A DNA stretch of 64,000 nucleotides from Nymphalis io (taxonomy: Eukaryota; Arthropoda; Insecta; Lepidoptera; Nymphalidae), in NCBI RefSeq assembly GCF_905147045.1, contig NC_065899.1, forward strand, positions 8,196,501-8,260,500. Direction: 5' to 3'. The position numbers and the translations under genes were made by a program. Every line of letters begins with the position of its first letter. Within the stretch, counting starts at the first letter, position 1. The notes below the pieces were generated by a model. That model was not told where the DNA came from. It ran no database searches and saw nothing but the letters and a program-made list of their open reading frames with translations. Below are positions 37,001-47,534 of this stretch, piece by piece.

Positions 37001-37160
37001 TTTACTGTTTTATCTCTTTTATATATATGTTCACTTCCAGATTAATTATTTGTGGAAACTGTATTGGCATGTGTTATTTAAGGTTTATAAGTTTTATGTA
37101 ATATAAAATATGCTGTTTGTTTCACTTACTTACAAATAAACAAATATACATACAACATAT
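34091..37160 (+). mobile_element. Jockey/CR1-group LINE, 5'-truncated
   Basis: A non-LTR element with endonuclease, reverse transcriptase, C-terminal region and an AT-rich 3' UTR (about 36856-37160). It starts at a (TA)n tract (34091-34114) and ends at another (37161-37186). No LTRs, no integrase and no ORF1 are seen. The 5' truncation removes the first part of the endonuclease. Confidence 0.88.
34113..36855 (+). pseudogene. LINE ORF2: endonuclease plus reverse transcriptase, broken
   Basis: The polyprotein nicks target DNA and copies LINE RNA. Endonuclease motifs: CLTETWLL near 34157 and the catalytic VMVGDFN near 34509. Reverse transcriptase motifs: KGSGPDGLHP at about 35457, VYTDYSKAFDKISHN near 35834, SGVPQGSHLGPLLFN near 36007, and the active site LYADDTKNFK near 36101. 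The C-terminal region reads LEYASTVWNPC at 36478. Two stops keep the frame: TAA at 34433-34435 and TGA at 35207-35209, the latter where a tryptophan codon would be expected (HF*TFIK). Two frameshifts follow: one in the A-run at 36251-36260, the other near 36415-36435. All hallmark residues seen are intact, so the decay is moderate. Exact clade (CR1, Daphne or Jockey proper) is not settled. Confidence 0.9.
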
Positions 37161-37187
37161 GTATATATATATATATATATATATATC

Positions 37188-37540
37188 TGCCTCGTTGGTC
37201 TAGTGGCTTGGTATAAGGTCGCAGACCCGGAGGTCCTGGGTTCAATTCCCAGGTCGGGCCAATAAAAAGTTATTGGGTTTTTCTGTCAGAAAATTCTCAG
37301 TAGCAGCCCGGAGTCTGGATGTTGGAAGTGTGTACACTCCCGTTCCTCGGAAAGCACGTAAAGCCGTTGGTTCTGCGCCTGAACTCTTTCCGGTCGTGTC
37401 GTGAATAGTGTTTTTAGTGTAATAGTGTGTTTGCGCACACACTTGTGCACTATAATATCTCCTGCGTAGTTGGCTAATCTTTCTAGAGATTGGCCGCCGT
37501 GGCCGAAATCGGTCTGAAGGATATTATTATTATTATTATA
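37188..37540 (+). repeat. SINE-D, complete copy (reference for the family)
   Basis: The tRNA-like head is TGCCTCGTTGGTCTAGTGGC (box A) with CCTGGGTTCAATTCCCAGGT (box B). The body contains AAAATTCTCAGTAGCAGCCC, GGAGTCTGG, CACTCCCGTTCCTCGG and GCGCCTGAACTCTTTCCGGT. The end is GATTGGCCGCCGTGGCCGAA, ATCGGTCTGAAGGATATT, then (ATT)n. A tRNA finder may call the head, but a 3' acceptor end is not followed by independent sequence. The 66-codon minus-strand frame at 37242-37442 is spurious. Confidence 0.93.
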
Positions 37541-39214
37541 TTGCTTTGCTTTATGGCCTGGAATGGTCTGGTATTTTTTGTATCCTAATTGTTCTCATAA
37601 ATATATAAACCTTATCGTTATTTTTTTTCGGAGATTCATAACTCAAGGATATTTTTTGACTAAAAACTAAAATCCGTTTCAATTTAAATAAGACAAACGG
37701 CAAAAGACGGCAAAAAATTAAAGAGGATTATTTTATTGAATTCTAAATATAAATGTAACTTTTTATAATATAGCAAATAGTATCAATTTGCCGAATATTT
37801 AAAAAAAAAAATCCTTCGAAACAATATACTTAAGAAGTTTCTACTTCAGTATGGCATTTGCAAATCATTGTAAATTGTAGTAGAATTTCTAGCGTGCCCG
37901 TCTGTGTATGCACTGAAAGTACTTCCAACTATTCTACTACCGAAAACAATGCTTTGCAGTGAGTGATGTGAGAGCCCGTACAATTGCAGTCACAAAGAAC
38001 TTGATAATTACGAACCAATTGCAGTGCATTGGTTATATAAGGAATAATTAGAGCATCTTATTATGTTAATTTCTTTGTGCACACAGAAAGCATAGCTTTC
38101 AGTTAATTTAACGACTGCCAAAAAAAATAAATTGAAAATACGCTTACCACTGTGTCTGACTAATTATAACTTACTGACACGGCTCTTATTTGTCTATTTC
38201 TAACATAATTAATTTGACTTTTAAAAGAAAGACACATCTTTGTTTAATTGATCACGGCCTAAATAACATTTTAAATACGTGAGGTAAAAAAAGGGTAGCA
38301 AAATTTTAATTTTTAAAAATTTCGATACTATTTTCGTCCTGAAATTTTAAATTTAGAACAAAAAGCTGCGAAATGTCTAAAAAATGGGTTGAACTCGTTA
38401 CAATACCGCTTTGTCGTCATGAAGTACCGTACAACGGGGAGCTCTTAAACTCTTAAATCTTCTACGAGCGGGCTTTTACTCGGCTAAAAGAATCGCGCTG
38501 AAAGGTGTGGATTAAACGCAATTTTGATCTGGAAAAATGAACTTTATGTGTGATTTAATAGGTGTAAAGTTAGCATATCATAATAAACTTTGTTCATGTG
38601 ATCTAGTAGTACTGGTTGGTGATATAAGGAGGTGATGATAGTGTTGAGTGAAAACGACAATCCAGAAACCGTTAACACTTCGTTGTAGTTTTATTTTCTA
38701 TCATAAATATTAAAAAAAAAAAAAATAGTAATTTAGCCTATCGAACATTTAATTTGTTTTTGTTTTCTAATATATGTATTCATATATATACTCTACATTT
38801 AAGAAAATTTCCTCTCCATAAAAAAGTAGTTGTATACCAATTCATTGAATCTAAACATTTTTCAAGTTCATTACCATTGTAAACATGTACGGAAACTATA
38901 ACAACAAACAAAGTATCTATTGTAGTTTAACGGTTGAATTTGATTTGGCTGTAATTGCCATAGATTATATCATTGAAATAACTTTGCAGCTTAAATGTTC
39001 CGCTTTTCCTATCGATGTATTGCAGTGCTATGCATTCTAAATTTTGACATAGTTTCGCCTGAAGTCGGTCCAAGAGCTGTGTTGACTGAGATTGACGCGA
39101 ATATATGCGAGCTTCAGATAGATGTTTGATATCAATACAAATATAACACCGTAATGAAAATCTGTCTAAGATATCTAGATTATGATAAATATCATAGTGG
39201 CTGTCTGCAATAAT
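37541..39214. other. AT-rich DNA without recognised features
   Basis: No frame, tRNA head or SINE core. The patch at 38380-38520 is less AT-rich (GTACAACGGGGAGCTCTTAA) but I cannot assign it. Confidence 0.45.
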
Positions 39215-39503
39215 TTTTTTTTATAGTATAGGTAATAGGAGCGTATAGGTCACCTGTTGGTGGTCACCAACGCCCATAAGCATTGGCATTGTAAGAAATG
39301 TTAACCATCGCTTATTTTGCCAATGCGGCTCCAACCTTGGGAACTAAAATGTTACGTCCCATTTGCGTGTAATTACACTGGTTCACTCACCCTTTAAACC
39401 GGAACACAACAATACCGAGTACTGCTGTTTTGCGGTATAATATCTGATGAATGGGTGGTACCTACCCAGACGAGCTTGCACAAAGCCCTACCACCAGTAA
39501 ATA
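39215..39503 (-). repeat. SINE-B, full length
   Basis: TTTTTATAGTATAGG, TCACCAACGCCCATAAGCAT, AACCTTGGGAACTAAAATGT, GGTTCACTCACCCTTTAAAC, CTACCCAGACGAGCTTGCAC and CCACCAGTAAA in order. A deletion removes part of the GGACGAGCATATG segment. Confidence 0.93.
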
Positions 39504-39646
39504 TTCATTATTAATGTCAGATTAAAACGGCTTTACTAATAAACGTTATAATATAGCGAGATAATTTACAAACATACCAATGTTGAGAATATACAAATAT
39601 ATATGTATATTTATTAGATATTGATAATTATTTATAAGTAGGTTAA

Positions 39647-39647
<1 letters not shown>

Positions 39648-39692
<45 letters not shown>

Positions 39693-39714
39693 TTAATTAT
39701 ATATATATATATAT
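39648..39714. repeat. (TA)n microsatellite, interrupted
   Basis: Two long TA arrays separated by TTAAATTAATT at about 39689-39699. Confidence 0.95.
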
Positions 39715-39775
39715 ACAATAGTTAATAAAAATACAATTATATTTTTAATAATTGTATTTTTATTAACTATTGTAT
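39713..39775. repeat. Perfect 28-bp inverted repeat, 7-nt loop
   Basis: The arm 39713-39740 (core CAATAGTTAATAAAAATACA) is the exact reverse complement of 39748-39775. The loop is ATTTTTA at 39741-39747. It abuts the TA array. Confidence 0.95.
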
Positions 39776-41663
39776 TTTAGTATATCAGGGAGTTTTTACC
39801 GTGATCATCTTTTTATTATTTTCCGCGAAGGGTCAAGAGAGTTACACTCGTGGTCACGAGCTATAACGTAAAAAAAAATTATACAAATATACATAAAAAT
39901 CTAATACAACTCAAAACCCCACAGAATCATTTTCCAATGGAGTAGAGATCTTTTAATAACCGTATATAATTTTATTATTTTCAATTACGTTGTATCATTT
40001 CAAAAATGAGTTTATGTGTTTTAATAAAGTTGCGGTTTCAAATTTTTTTTTTTTTCGATTGTCTAGTAGACAGCAATTCTGCATACTCAATGTAACGTCT
40101 TAGAAGCCAGAAGATTTAAATTCTACTATATTTTCAATACGTTCAATGAAATTTCAAAAATGTTTTATTTCGGATTGCTTAAAGTAACTAAAATGAAATA
40201 CTGAAATAAATTACAAGCATTATATTTGTATATTCCGTGTTTCTCAACTCTACTCATGCAAACAATGTTTATAAAAAAAAAATAACTTGCAAATTCGATT
40301 TTTAAAATTTAAAAAACAAATTGGATGAATCTTTATTAAGAAATATACAAGCCTACTGGTTGCAGAAAAACTTGTTATGAGTTGTGTATATATTTTTATA
40401 AGCTTATAATTTTTTATTTGTAATTTTTTATTGACTGCGTTATACTGCGTTTCATAATTAAGGATATAGTTTTTATTTAAGGGTCTTAGTAGAAAGTTTA
40501 GTGTTTTAAAATATTTAAAAAATAAGTTTTATATTCAAAATGGTTTCTTTATTTGTGAAATCGGAATAAATAAACAATCACACAATAATTACGCACGACT
40601 TCGCAAGTATGTGAGTGGAGAGGGCCGTTTCTACATCCCTGACAACAAGTATGACAAAATTTTATCAAGAACGGTAGGGTAGTTAAGACGTGAAACGCCA
40701 CAAAAAACAAACACTTTTCCGCATTCATAATATTAGTAAGGAATAAAAAAATACTTTCATCGAATATGAAATCATCGTGAATAGTGAAACACACATACTC
40801 TGACAAGTTTATTGACAAAACGCTATCGACCGTAAATAGACATAATATACTCTCATATCCATGTAATGAAATCGGTTCAGATTGCTTTATGTAACGTTCT
40901 AACGCAAAACGTACATATTGATAGATGCCTTAACAAATCTCACCTAGTCTGCTAGTTTTGAATGCACAAAACTATTATGCTTGCTGGAGCTTGGAGGAGC
41001 GAAATAGAACATTGAAGCTCCCAAGTAATGGTGTCGCATCCTGAACGGAAATTATACGAAAGATCGATAACGAGTCGAAGAATTTAACTGCAGAAATGTC
41101 AAAAAAAAATTTAGTATAATATATAATTGTAATGTTTGGTAGATTAGAAAATCATTGCTTTTATTATTATGTAATTAAATAATTGTGTGATCGATAAAAA
41201 TACAAAATTTTGTAAATTAGTACAGAAATAACAGGCTGTTCAGTCCAATACACACTTCCTCTCTTCTTTTTCTGTTTTCTACATTTGCGAGGGTCGTGGA
41301 GAAAATTTAGCCCTAATCGAAATGTATGCGATTTCGTGATAGAGATGAAAATTTGTTATAAGCTTGATGTAATTTTAGGATACTTCTAATACCGGTTTTT
41401 TTTTGTGGTCAAACGTCATTTGTGTCCATTGCCAACGTGTATGGAGCCGCGGGTAATAACTTGTGTTATAACGTTTCCAAGTTCCGTTAAATGGGTTCAA
41501 AGATAACTCAGCCTTTGTGAAGCTATGTGAGCATTGTTTATACAGCTATGGTGTCTCTGTGTAAGCTTTATCAAGCTATACTGTACTATACATATATACA
41601 GTGTATGGTCCTAGAAAATGTGTAGTCCAAGATAAAAAAATTACTTGAAGTATTATTAAATTC
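39776..41663. other. Mostly featureless, with a family-F scrap
   Basis: At about 40670-40750, GGGTAGTTAAGACGTGAAAC, ACTTTTCCGCATTC, ATAATATTAGTAAGGAATAA matches the tail common to a lepidopteran repeat group (TTTCGCATTTATAATATTAG, TAAGGA). The 89-codon minus-strand frame at 40549-40818 overlaps it and has no recognisable product. The rest is AT-rich. Confidence 0.4.
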
Positions 41664-41767
41664 TGAGTTGGTGGTAAGGTGCTACGTAAGCCCGTCCAGG
41701 GCGATGAAGAAGTGGTTAACTTTCTTTCATCGCCAATGTCGATTAAAGAAAGAAAACCACATTTCCT
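41664..41767 (+). repeat. SINE-B scrap
   Basis: GAGTTGGTGGTAAGGTGCTA, CGTAAGCCCGTCCAGG then TGGTTAACTTTCTTTCATCG, CCAATGTCGATT: the two ends of SINE-B with the centre deleted, directly upstream of a longer copy. Confidence 0.55.
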
Positions 41768-42036
41768 GGTGGTAGGGCTATGTGCAGGTTCGTCTGGGTG
41801 GGTACCACTCACTCATCAGATATTCTGCCGCTAAGCAGAAATATTTAGTACTGTTGCGTTCCGGTTTGAAGGGTGAGTAAGCCAGTGTAACTACACACAA
41901 CAACTCTGTTCCCAAATTGATGGCGTATTTTCGATGTATGGAATGGTTATATTTCTTAGATGGCCAATGTCTACTAAGTGGTGACCACTAACCATCAGGT
42001 GTCCTAGTTGCTTGTCCATCTGCCTATGACATAAAA
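41768..42036 (+). repeat. SINE-B, near-complete, B2-like tail
   Basis: TGGTGGTAGGGCTATGTGCA, TTCCGGTTTGAAGGGTGAGT, CAATGTCTACTAAGTGG, CCATCAGGTGTCCTAGTTGC, then GCCTATGACATAAAAAG. Confidence 0.85.
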
Positions 42037-43483
42037 AGGGGTCTTCCTTTACTATAACAAAAACCAACACTAATTAATCAATAACTTAGATTCATTTAGA
42101 TTATTTTTAAGAACAAAGCTTAGCACAAAACAGGTCTGTATGTATTTTAAAACGTAAGTTTTTTCTGGCTTAGATAATTCCACAGTATTTTTACAAAAAT
42201 CGTTCAATGTTGATGTAGTATTGAAATTTGCCTATCCACACTTGTAAAAATCTACCTGTATAGTTAATCTCATAGAGTGGTTTTCTTAGTGGAACGTACA
42301 CTTCGTCACTGATTTTCAGAAATTCACGATGCAAATTAAAATATAGCCATTTTACTTTAAAATTTGTTACATTTGCCTATTTTCAATTATTGTATTTTCA
42401 ATATTTATATTTTTTGAAATATTTAGTTTTATGTTTGGAATTAGAGTTAACTTGTTCATGTTAAATTGAATTTTATGAACATTTTAGATTTTCCTTTCTC
42501 CACAATTTCTCGACATAATATTGTAATCTATGATACCAATATATCAATTTAATATTAAATATATAAATACATACATTTTTCCTGAGTAAGCTCTGACAAG
42601 TGCCGTTTCTTAATATATAATGTATATAATTACGCTTAGGACTAGCAACATATTCAGTATTTACAAATTTATATATATACAATTAAATTCTTTCTTGCTT
42701 AAAAGTCAACTTATACTCCATACATCTATTATAAATAAATTATCTTGTATAAATATTGCATTATTCATTAAAATGCGGAATTTTAATAAAGAAACAAGTA
42801 TCTTACTCCAAGAATGAAGTCTTGACTTAGCGGAGTCGGTATCTTTATTTTATCTTTACTAGTATATATTGTATATAATGATTTTCATTATTACTATAAG
42901 ATAATCAACATTTTGTGGATATACATAATGACGCACGTATTGTAAATATGCTGTGATGCTGTTATACTATTCAGCTCCGCAGAGTTGTTACTCTCAGCTC
43001 TGAAATTTCTTCGGAAGCATCTTGCTCGCGCTTACGTTTCAAGCTGTTTTAATGCGAAGACCTACTTATTTCAATTGATATGAATATATCGCTATATAAA
43101 ACGCTAACGCTTATGACAAGAGCCATACGCAGTTGCAACAATCGTAAATATTGAATGAGCTCCTTACCTACAGAGGAGCGCAGCTGCGACCTCTACATGG
43201 AACGTGAACACTGAACGCCAAAGAAACCTTTTTGAACACGTCAATTCATTTACCCAATATCCTTTCAGAATCTTTTCAGCCTCAGGGGATGAAATAATGT
43301 ACATGTACGTTAATACTGAAAATTTTTGCAATTTTTGTTTAAATTTTTACTTAATGTGGTCATTGGAATGATAACTGCATAATAAATGTATGGACTAATG
43401 GATTTTACGGTCAATTTAATTTAGTAGGCTTATCAGAAAATAAAGCTACATTAACAGTAGATATATTGTAGACATATAAGCCG
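42037..43483. other. AT-rich DNA without recognised features
   Basis: Short opposing frames at 42473-42817 are I/Y/L-rich and not convincing. The patch at about 42960-43210 is less AT-rich but unassigned. Confidence 0.45.
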
Positions 43484-43588
43484 AGATGACCTACTGATTA
43501 GAACGCGTGAATCTTAACAGATGATCGTGGGTTCAAAACCGGGCAAACACTACTGAATTTTCTTGTTATTAATCTGTGTTTATAATTC
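43484..43588 (+). repeat. SINE-A head, truncated
   Basis: AGCCGAGATGACCTACTGAT, GATCGTGGGTTCAAAACCGG, ACTACTGAATTTTCTTG, then it stops after TGTGTTTATAATTCTG. Confidence 0.85.
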
Positions 43589-43632
43589 TGTATGTTATGT
43601 CCCTTGTGACTGTAATTACATTGACTTACTTA
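43589..43632 (-). repeat. SINE-B scrap between two SINE-A copies
   Basis: ATGTTATGTCCCTTGTGACT, GTAATTACATTGACTTACTT is the central part of SINE-B in reverse orientation. Confidence 0.7.
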
Positions 43633-43927
43633 CCGAGATGGTCCAGTGGTAAGAACGTGCGAATCTTAACCGATGATCGTGGGTTCAAACCCGGGCAAGC
43701 ACCACTGAATGTTCATGTGCTTTCTTTGTGATTATAATTCATCTCGTGCTATACGGTGAAGGAAAACATCGTGAGGAAACCTGCATGTGTCTAACTTCAT
43801 TGAAATTCTGCCACATGTGTATTCTACCAAACCGCCTTGGAGTAGCGTGGTGGAATAAGATCCCAAACTTCTCCTCAAAAGGGAAAGGAGGCCTTAGCCT
43901 AGCAGTGGGACATTACCAGGCTGTTAG
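43633..43927 (+). repeat. SINE-A, complete copy
   Basis: CCGAGATGGTCCAGTGGTAA, GGGTTCAAACCCGGGCAAGC, CTGCCACATGTGTATTCTAC, GCCTTAGCCTAGCAGTGGGA, CATTACCAGGCTGTTAG. The 74-codon frame at 43728-43952 is SINE body. Confidence 0.95.
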
Positions 43928-44569
43928 TGTTTGTCTGTCTATTGTGTTGTAGACTCGATACCGTAACTTAAATAGAAATTATTAATGAATAGTTTGCGTA
44001 GACTAAAGACCCAATTACTTTTTTATAAATTAAATGAAATTGTAAAATTGTCGATAAAATAATTTAAAAAACCGTCTGATTTCGACTGAGAACACAAACC
44101 GTAAGGTTTCATTTCAGTATTTCTGAATAACTAACAATCATATACAGAATGGAAAATTTAAAATTCTCATCGTAAAAAAGTGGTTTGTTACGATTGACGT
44201 GGTATGGTATAGAAAAACATGAAAATAAAAATCGTGCAGTGTTATTTTACAGTGAGGTTAGCCTCAGGCGTGAAAAATTATATGAGCTTCTATGAAGTAA
44301 AATACTTTGTTTTTACGAGAACGTAGACGCTTTGTATAGGCCACCTAATGTAAAACGTCACCTGTACCCGTGAATATACAATAACGGCATTGTTGCTTTT
44401 TAAGTTTGTAATATTATATTTTTAAATATCAATAATCAAAACAAAGGTCGTCCTTAAATGAGGTGGCCATAAAAGTACATTCCATGTACACAAACATAGT
44501 AAATATATTGTATCAAAAAATGGAAAAAATGAATTACTACGTAGTTTTTATCCTCTCCGAAGTTGGCAG
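43928..44569. other. Unclassified AT-rich stretch
   Basis: Nothing recognised, except that AGGCCACCTAATGTAAAACG at about 44339 weakly recalls a SINE-B tail. Confidence 0.4.
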
Positions 44570-44711
44570 TTTTTATTTCAAAATATTAAATATGCAAGAT
44601 GAATTCAAAAGTACCGTTTGTCAACTTCCACCAAAATGGAGCACAGAAAAAGATGATAAAATAATGAACGTTCCAAGCCATGCATTTGCTATGCTACTTG
44701 TAGACAAGTGA
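44570..44711 (+). CDS. Possible terminal coding exon, product unknown
   Basis: A pyrimidine-rich stretch ends in GTTGGCAG at 44562-44569, a fair splice acceptor. The following frame stays open to TGA at 44709-44711 and reads FYFKILNMQDEFKSTVCQLP, then PKWSTEKDDKIMNVPSHAFA and MLLVDK. This mix of P, W, D, E and H is unlike the usual AT-rich noise. AATAAA follows at 44786-44791, 75 bases after the stop. The longer frame from ATG 44463 (82 codons) is the alternative if there is no splice site. No upstream exon and no homolog are recognised. Chance is quite possible. Confidence 0.27.
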
Positions 44712-45045
44712 AATGGACGACAAAAATAATGCTCTTATTATGAACATTTTATTTATATGAAACTTGATTGGTATTTGTTGCATTTAATAAAATTATATTT
44801 TCATAAAGGTATTATTGTATATGTAATTGTGTGCTTTATGTATGTATAAGATGCGTAAGATAGTTTTTTTTATATTACACATAACATAACACTTAAAACG
44901 GAACGCGTTAATTTGATTCTGTCTATGTCAAAAGTCAATGTAATGTCAATGCAAATTCGTCGTTGCGTACTGTGGTTATATTTTTTTGATAAGTTTCTGA
45001 TTTGCATTGCCGTTCAGACTTTTTTGTGAAGTATTATGAGGTGTA

Positions 45046-45356
45046 CAGTACAGTAACAGCCTGTTAATGTCCCACTGCTGGGCTAAGGCCTCCTCTCCCT
45101 TTTGAGGAGAAGGTTTGGAGCTTATTCCACCACGCTGCTCCAATGCGGGTTGGTAGAATACACATGTGGCAGAATTTCAATGAAATTAGACACATGCAGG
45201 TTTCCTCACGATGTTTTCCTTCACCGTTAAGCACGAGGTGAATTATAAACACAAATTAAGCACATGAAAACTCAGTGGTGCTTGCCCGGGTTTGAACCCA
45301 CGATCATCGGTTAAGATTCACGCGTTCTTACCACTAGGCCATCTCGGCTTCTCCGG
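45046..45356 (-). repeat. SINE-A, complete copy with target duplication
   Basis: Minus strand: AGCCGAGATGGCCTAGTGGT, GTGGGTTCAAACCCGGGCAA, through to CCTTAGCCCAGCAGTGGGAC, ATTAACAGGCTGTTACTG. The 9-bp repeat TGAGGTGTA at 45037-45045 and 45357-45365 is the target-site duplication. The 62-codon minus-strand frame at 45064-45252 is SINE body. Confidence 0.96.
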
Positions 45357-45365
45357 TGAGGTGTA

Positions 45366-46107
45366 ATGCTATTAAATTTATTTTTTCTATGTTTTATTTG
45401 ACACTGAACATACGAAGGACACTTTGTTCTTTATGTATTATAATTATTGTGGTCAATGTCGCATATCAATGAATGACGTTTCACAAACATCCTCCTTGGG
45501 GTTTTTTTTTATTGAATGGTATCGATTAATTATCCCTTATTCGTTCTTACGATAACTACCGGTTACCGACCGGACCAGATAAGAACCGATAAAATTAAAA
45601 ATATGGGTGAATGATGAAGTTAAATAAATCAAATAAATAATTAAAAGATAACAGAAATTAAGGCAACTTTCAGATGTAGACGCGACACCCAAAAATGTAC
45701 TAATACCACTATTTATTAGCATTTAAGGCAACTTCAGTGATTATTTATTAACGAAATATATGCATATAATTGAAGCAAATTATATTATTTAACTATGTAA
45801 ATTAGTCGTTAATAGCGGGCTAACCTTTACATAAATGAAAAGAAATACCAAACTTTTTAATCATTCAAGATATTCACATCCTATCCATCTATCTTAAAAA
45901 CATAAATTATTGTAAAAGTTTAGTATTCTTATTATTTTGTAATATTTTATTGGCCTTATTGTTGAATCATAAGCAATTATGGATAATATTAAGTCATCGA
46001 ATATGCACGTTCCTTTATTTGCATTAAAGACGTTGAACATTTCAAAAGCTTTTGTTTTCTGTTGAACGATACCGGCCCAGAGACATAGGGTTGTCAATAT
46101 ATATTTA
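45366..46107. other. AT-rich DNA without recognised features
   Basis: Minus-strand frames at 45537-45722 and 45894-46097 have no recognisable product. Confidence 0.45.
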
Positions 46108-46268
46108 TGCCTCGTTCGTCTAGTGGTTACATTTAAGGCTCGAAGCTCTTGGGTTCCAATCCCGGGTCAGGCCAACAAAATGTTATTGAGATTTTCTATC
46201 GAAAATTCTCAGTAGCAGCCCGGATTCTGGAAGTTAGTAGTAGTATGCACATTCCCGTTCCTTAGTAA
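46108..46268 (+). repeat. SINE-D, 5' half
   Basis: TGCCTCGTTCGTCTAGTGGT, TTGGGTTCCAATCCCGGGTC, AAAATTCTCAGTAGCAGCCC, CATTCCCGTTCCTTAG. It breaks off into a SINE-B. Confidence 0.85.
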
Positions 46269-46269
46269 C

Positions 46270-46424
46270 AATACATAGTATTGTTGCGTTCTGGTTTAAA
46301 GGGTGAGTGAGCCAGTGTAACTACAAGAACGATATTTCTTACCGTGCCAATGTCTATGGACGATACCCGCTTACCATCAGGTGGCACATTGGGCCCATCC
46401 ACGTACCAATTCTATAAAAAAATC
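46270..46424 (+). repeat. SINE-B, internally deleted
   Basis: AATACATAGTATTGTTGCGT, AAAGGGTGAGTGAGCCAGTG, then directly GATATTTCTTACCGTGCCAA, CTTACCATCAGGTGGCAC and ATTCTATAAAAAAA. The GTTCCCAAGG block is gone. Confidence 0.85.
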
Positions 46425-46939
46425 TAATTTGCTGGTATTATAACAAAAAAACAAACTTTAATAAACATGTTACGTATTATTGTTGAAACAACCCTTAACT
46501 GTAAGGGTGCATAGAAATAAATTAATTCCTGGCAACAATACATCTTAAGCCTCATAATTTTCTGAATTACAGATAAAGGTTCTGTGAATATTGACGTAGC
46601 TTTTCAATTATATAATTTCTATTGAAAATATCATAATAGATTTACTAATCGTCCCGGCTTTGCACGGGTAGATAAGAAGAAAAATATATTTTGGATAGGA
46701 TTTACGTAAAATCAGTTCTTAGTGAGCGTCTACGTAAATATATATAAATACAAACATAGCATTAGTTATTTGTATAGTAAAACAAGTTGTAGCAACGTGA
46801 ACCTATCTTGCTTAAGAACGTGATCAAGATTCTTGATCTTACTTTTTTCTCTGCGTTCACATCAGTTTTCGGGGCTGTAGGAAGTTTTGCTGTGGTTTCG
46901 TTCGTTATTTTAATAACCAAACTTATACGAAGCATATCA
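46425..46939. other. AT-rich DNA with a Helitron-like end
   Basis: At about 46650-46760, CGTCCCGGCTTTGCACGGGT, AGATAAGAAG matches a common lepidopteran repeat end, probably the reverse orientation of the element type at 25060. The 66-codon frame at 46808-47008 is unconvincing. Confidence 0.4.
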
Positions 46940-47101
46940 CGTTATCACAGCCTCGAAACCTCTAGTAATTTCCTTTACCACGATGAGATGAAATATAATT
47001 ACAAATAAGACACAAAAAATATGGTTCTTATCTTGATTTAAAGTCTTAGTCTTCGGTTAAGATTGAATTATTCTATCCACTTCATTATCTCTCTCGGCTC
47101 T
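46940..47101 (-). repeat. SINE-A, decayed head and body
   Basis: CCACGATGAGATGAAATATA, ATTACAAATAAGACAC, CTTCGGTTAAGATTGAATTA, TTCTATCCACTTCATTATCT, CTCTCGGCT in order, in reverse orientation. Confidence 0.6.
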
Positions 47102-47236
47102 AAATATATATGCAACTTAATAACGACATATAACAATAAATATAGACGTCAAGAAATGTAATTGAAAATGTATATTATTTCGATTATTCGATATTATTTA
47201 CAGCCTATTCCAATCACAGAAGGAGTAAAGATAAAT

Positions 47237-47534
47237 TTACTGGTGGTAGGGCTTTGTGCAAGCTCGTCTGGGTAGGTACCACCCACTCATCAGATATTCT
47301 ACCGCAAAACAGCAATACTTTATATTGTTGTGTTCCGGTTTGAAGGGTGAGTGAGCCAGTGTAATTACAGGCACAAGGGACATAAAATCTTAGTTCCCAA
47401 GGTTGGTGGCGCATTGGATATGTAAGCGATGGTTGACATTTCTTACAATGCTAATGTCTAAGAGCGTTGGTGACCACTTACCATCAGGTGGCCCATATGC
47501 TCGTCCACCTTCCTATTCTATAAAAAAAAAAAAA
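47237..47534 (+). repeat. SINE-B, complete copy with perfect long target duplication
   Basis: The element runs from TTACTGGTGGTAGGGCTTTG to TTCCTATTCTATAAAAAAAA. It is flanked by a direct repeat of 24-25 nt (47212-47236 and 47535-47559, beginning AATCACAGAAGG) without a mismatch. This gives the family's true ends, an A-tailed 3' end, and the signature of LINE-type target-primed insertion. It is probably the youngest insertion in the window. The head has no canonical tRNA box pair that I can identify. The 66-codon minus-strand frame at 47214-47414 is SINE sequence. Confidence 0.97.

Noticed and set aside
34091..37186. LTR retrotransposon or endogenous virus
   Set aside because: There are no LTRs, protease, integrase or envelope. 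The endonuclease and reverse transcriptase order is that of a non-LTR element.
37188..37262. tRNA gene at the head of SINE-D
   Set aside because: Boxes A and B are good, but the sequence continues into a body shared with other SINE-D copies and ends in (ATT)n. It is a tRNA-derived SINE head.
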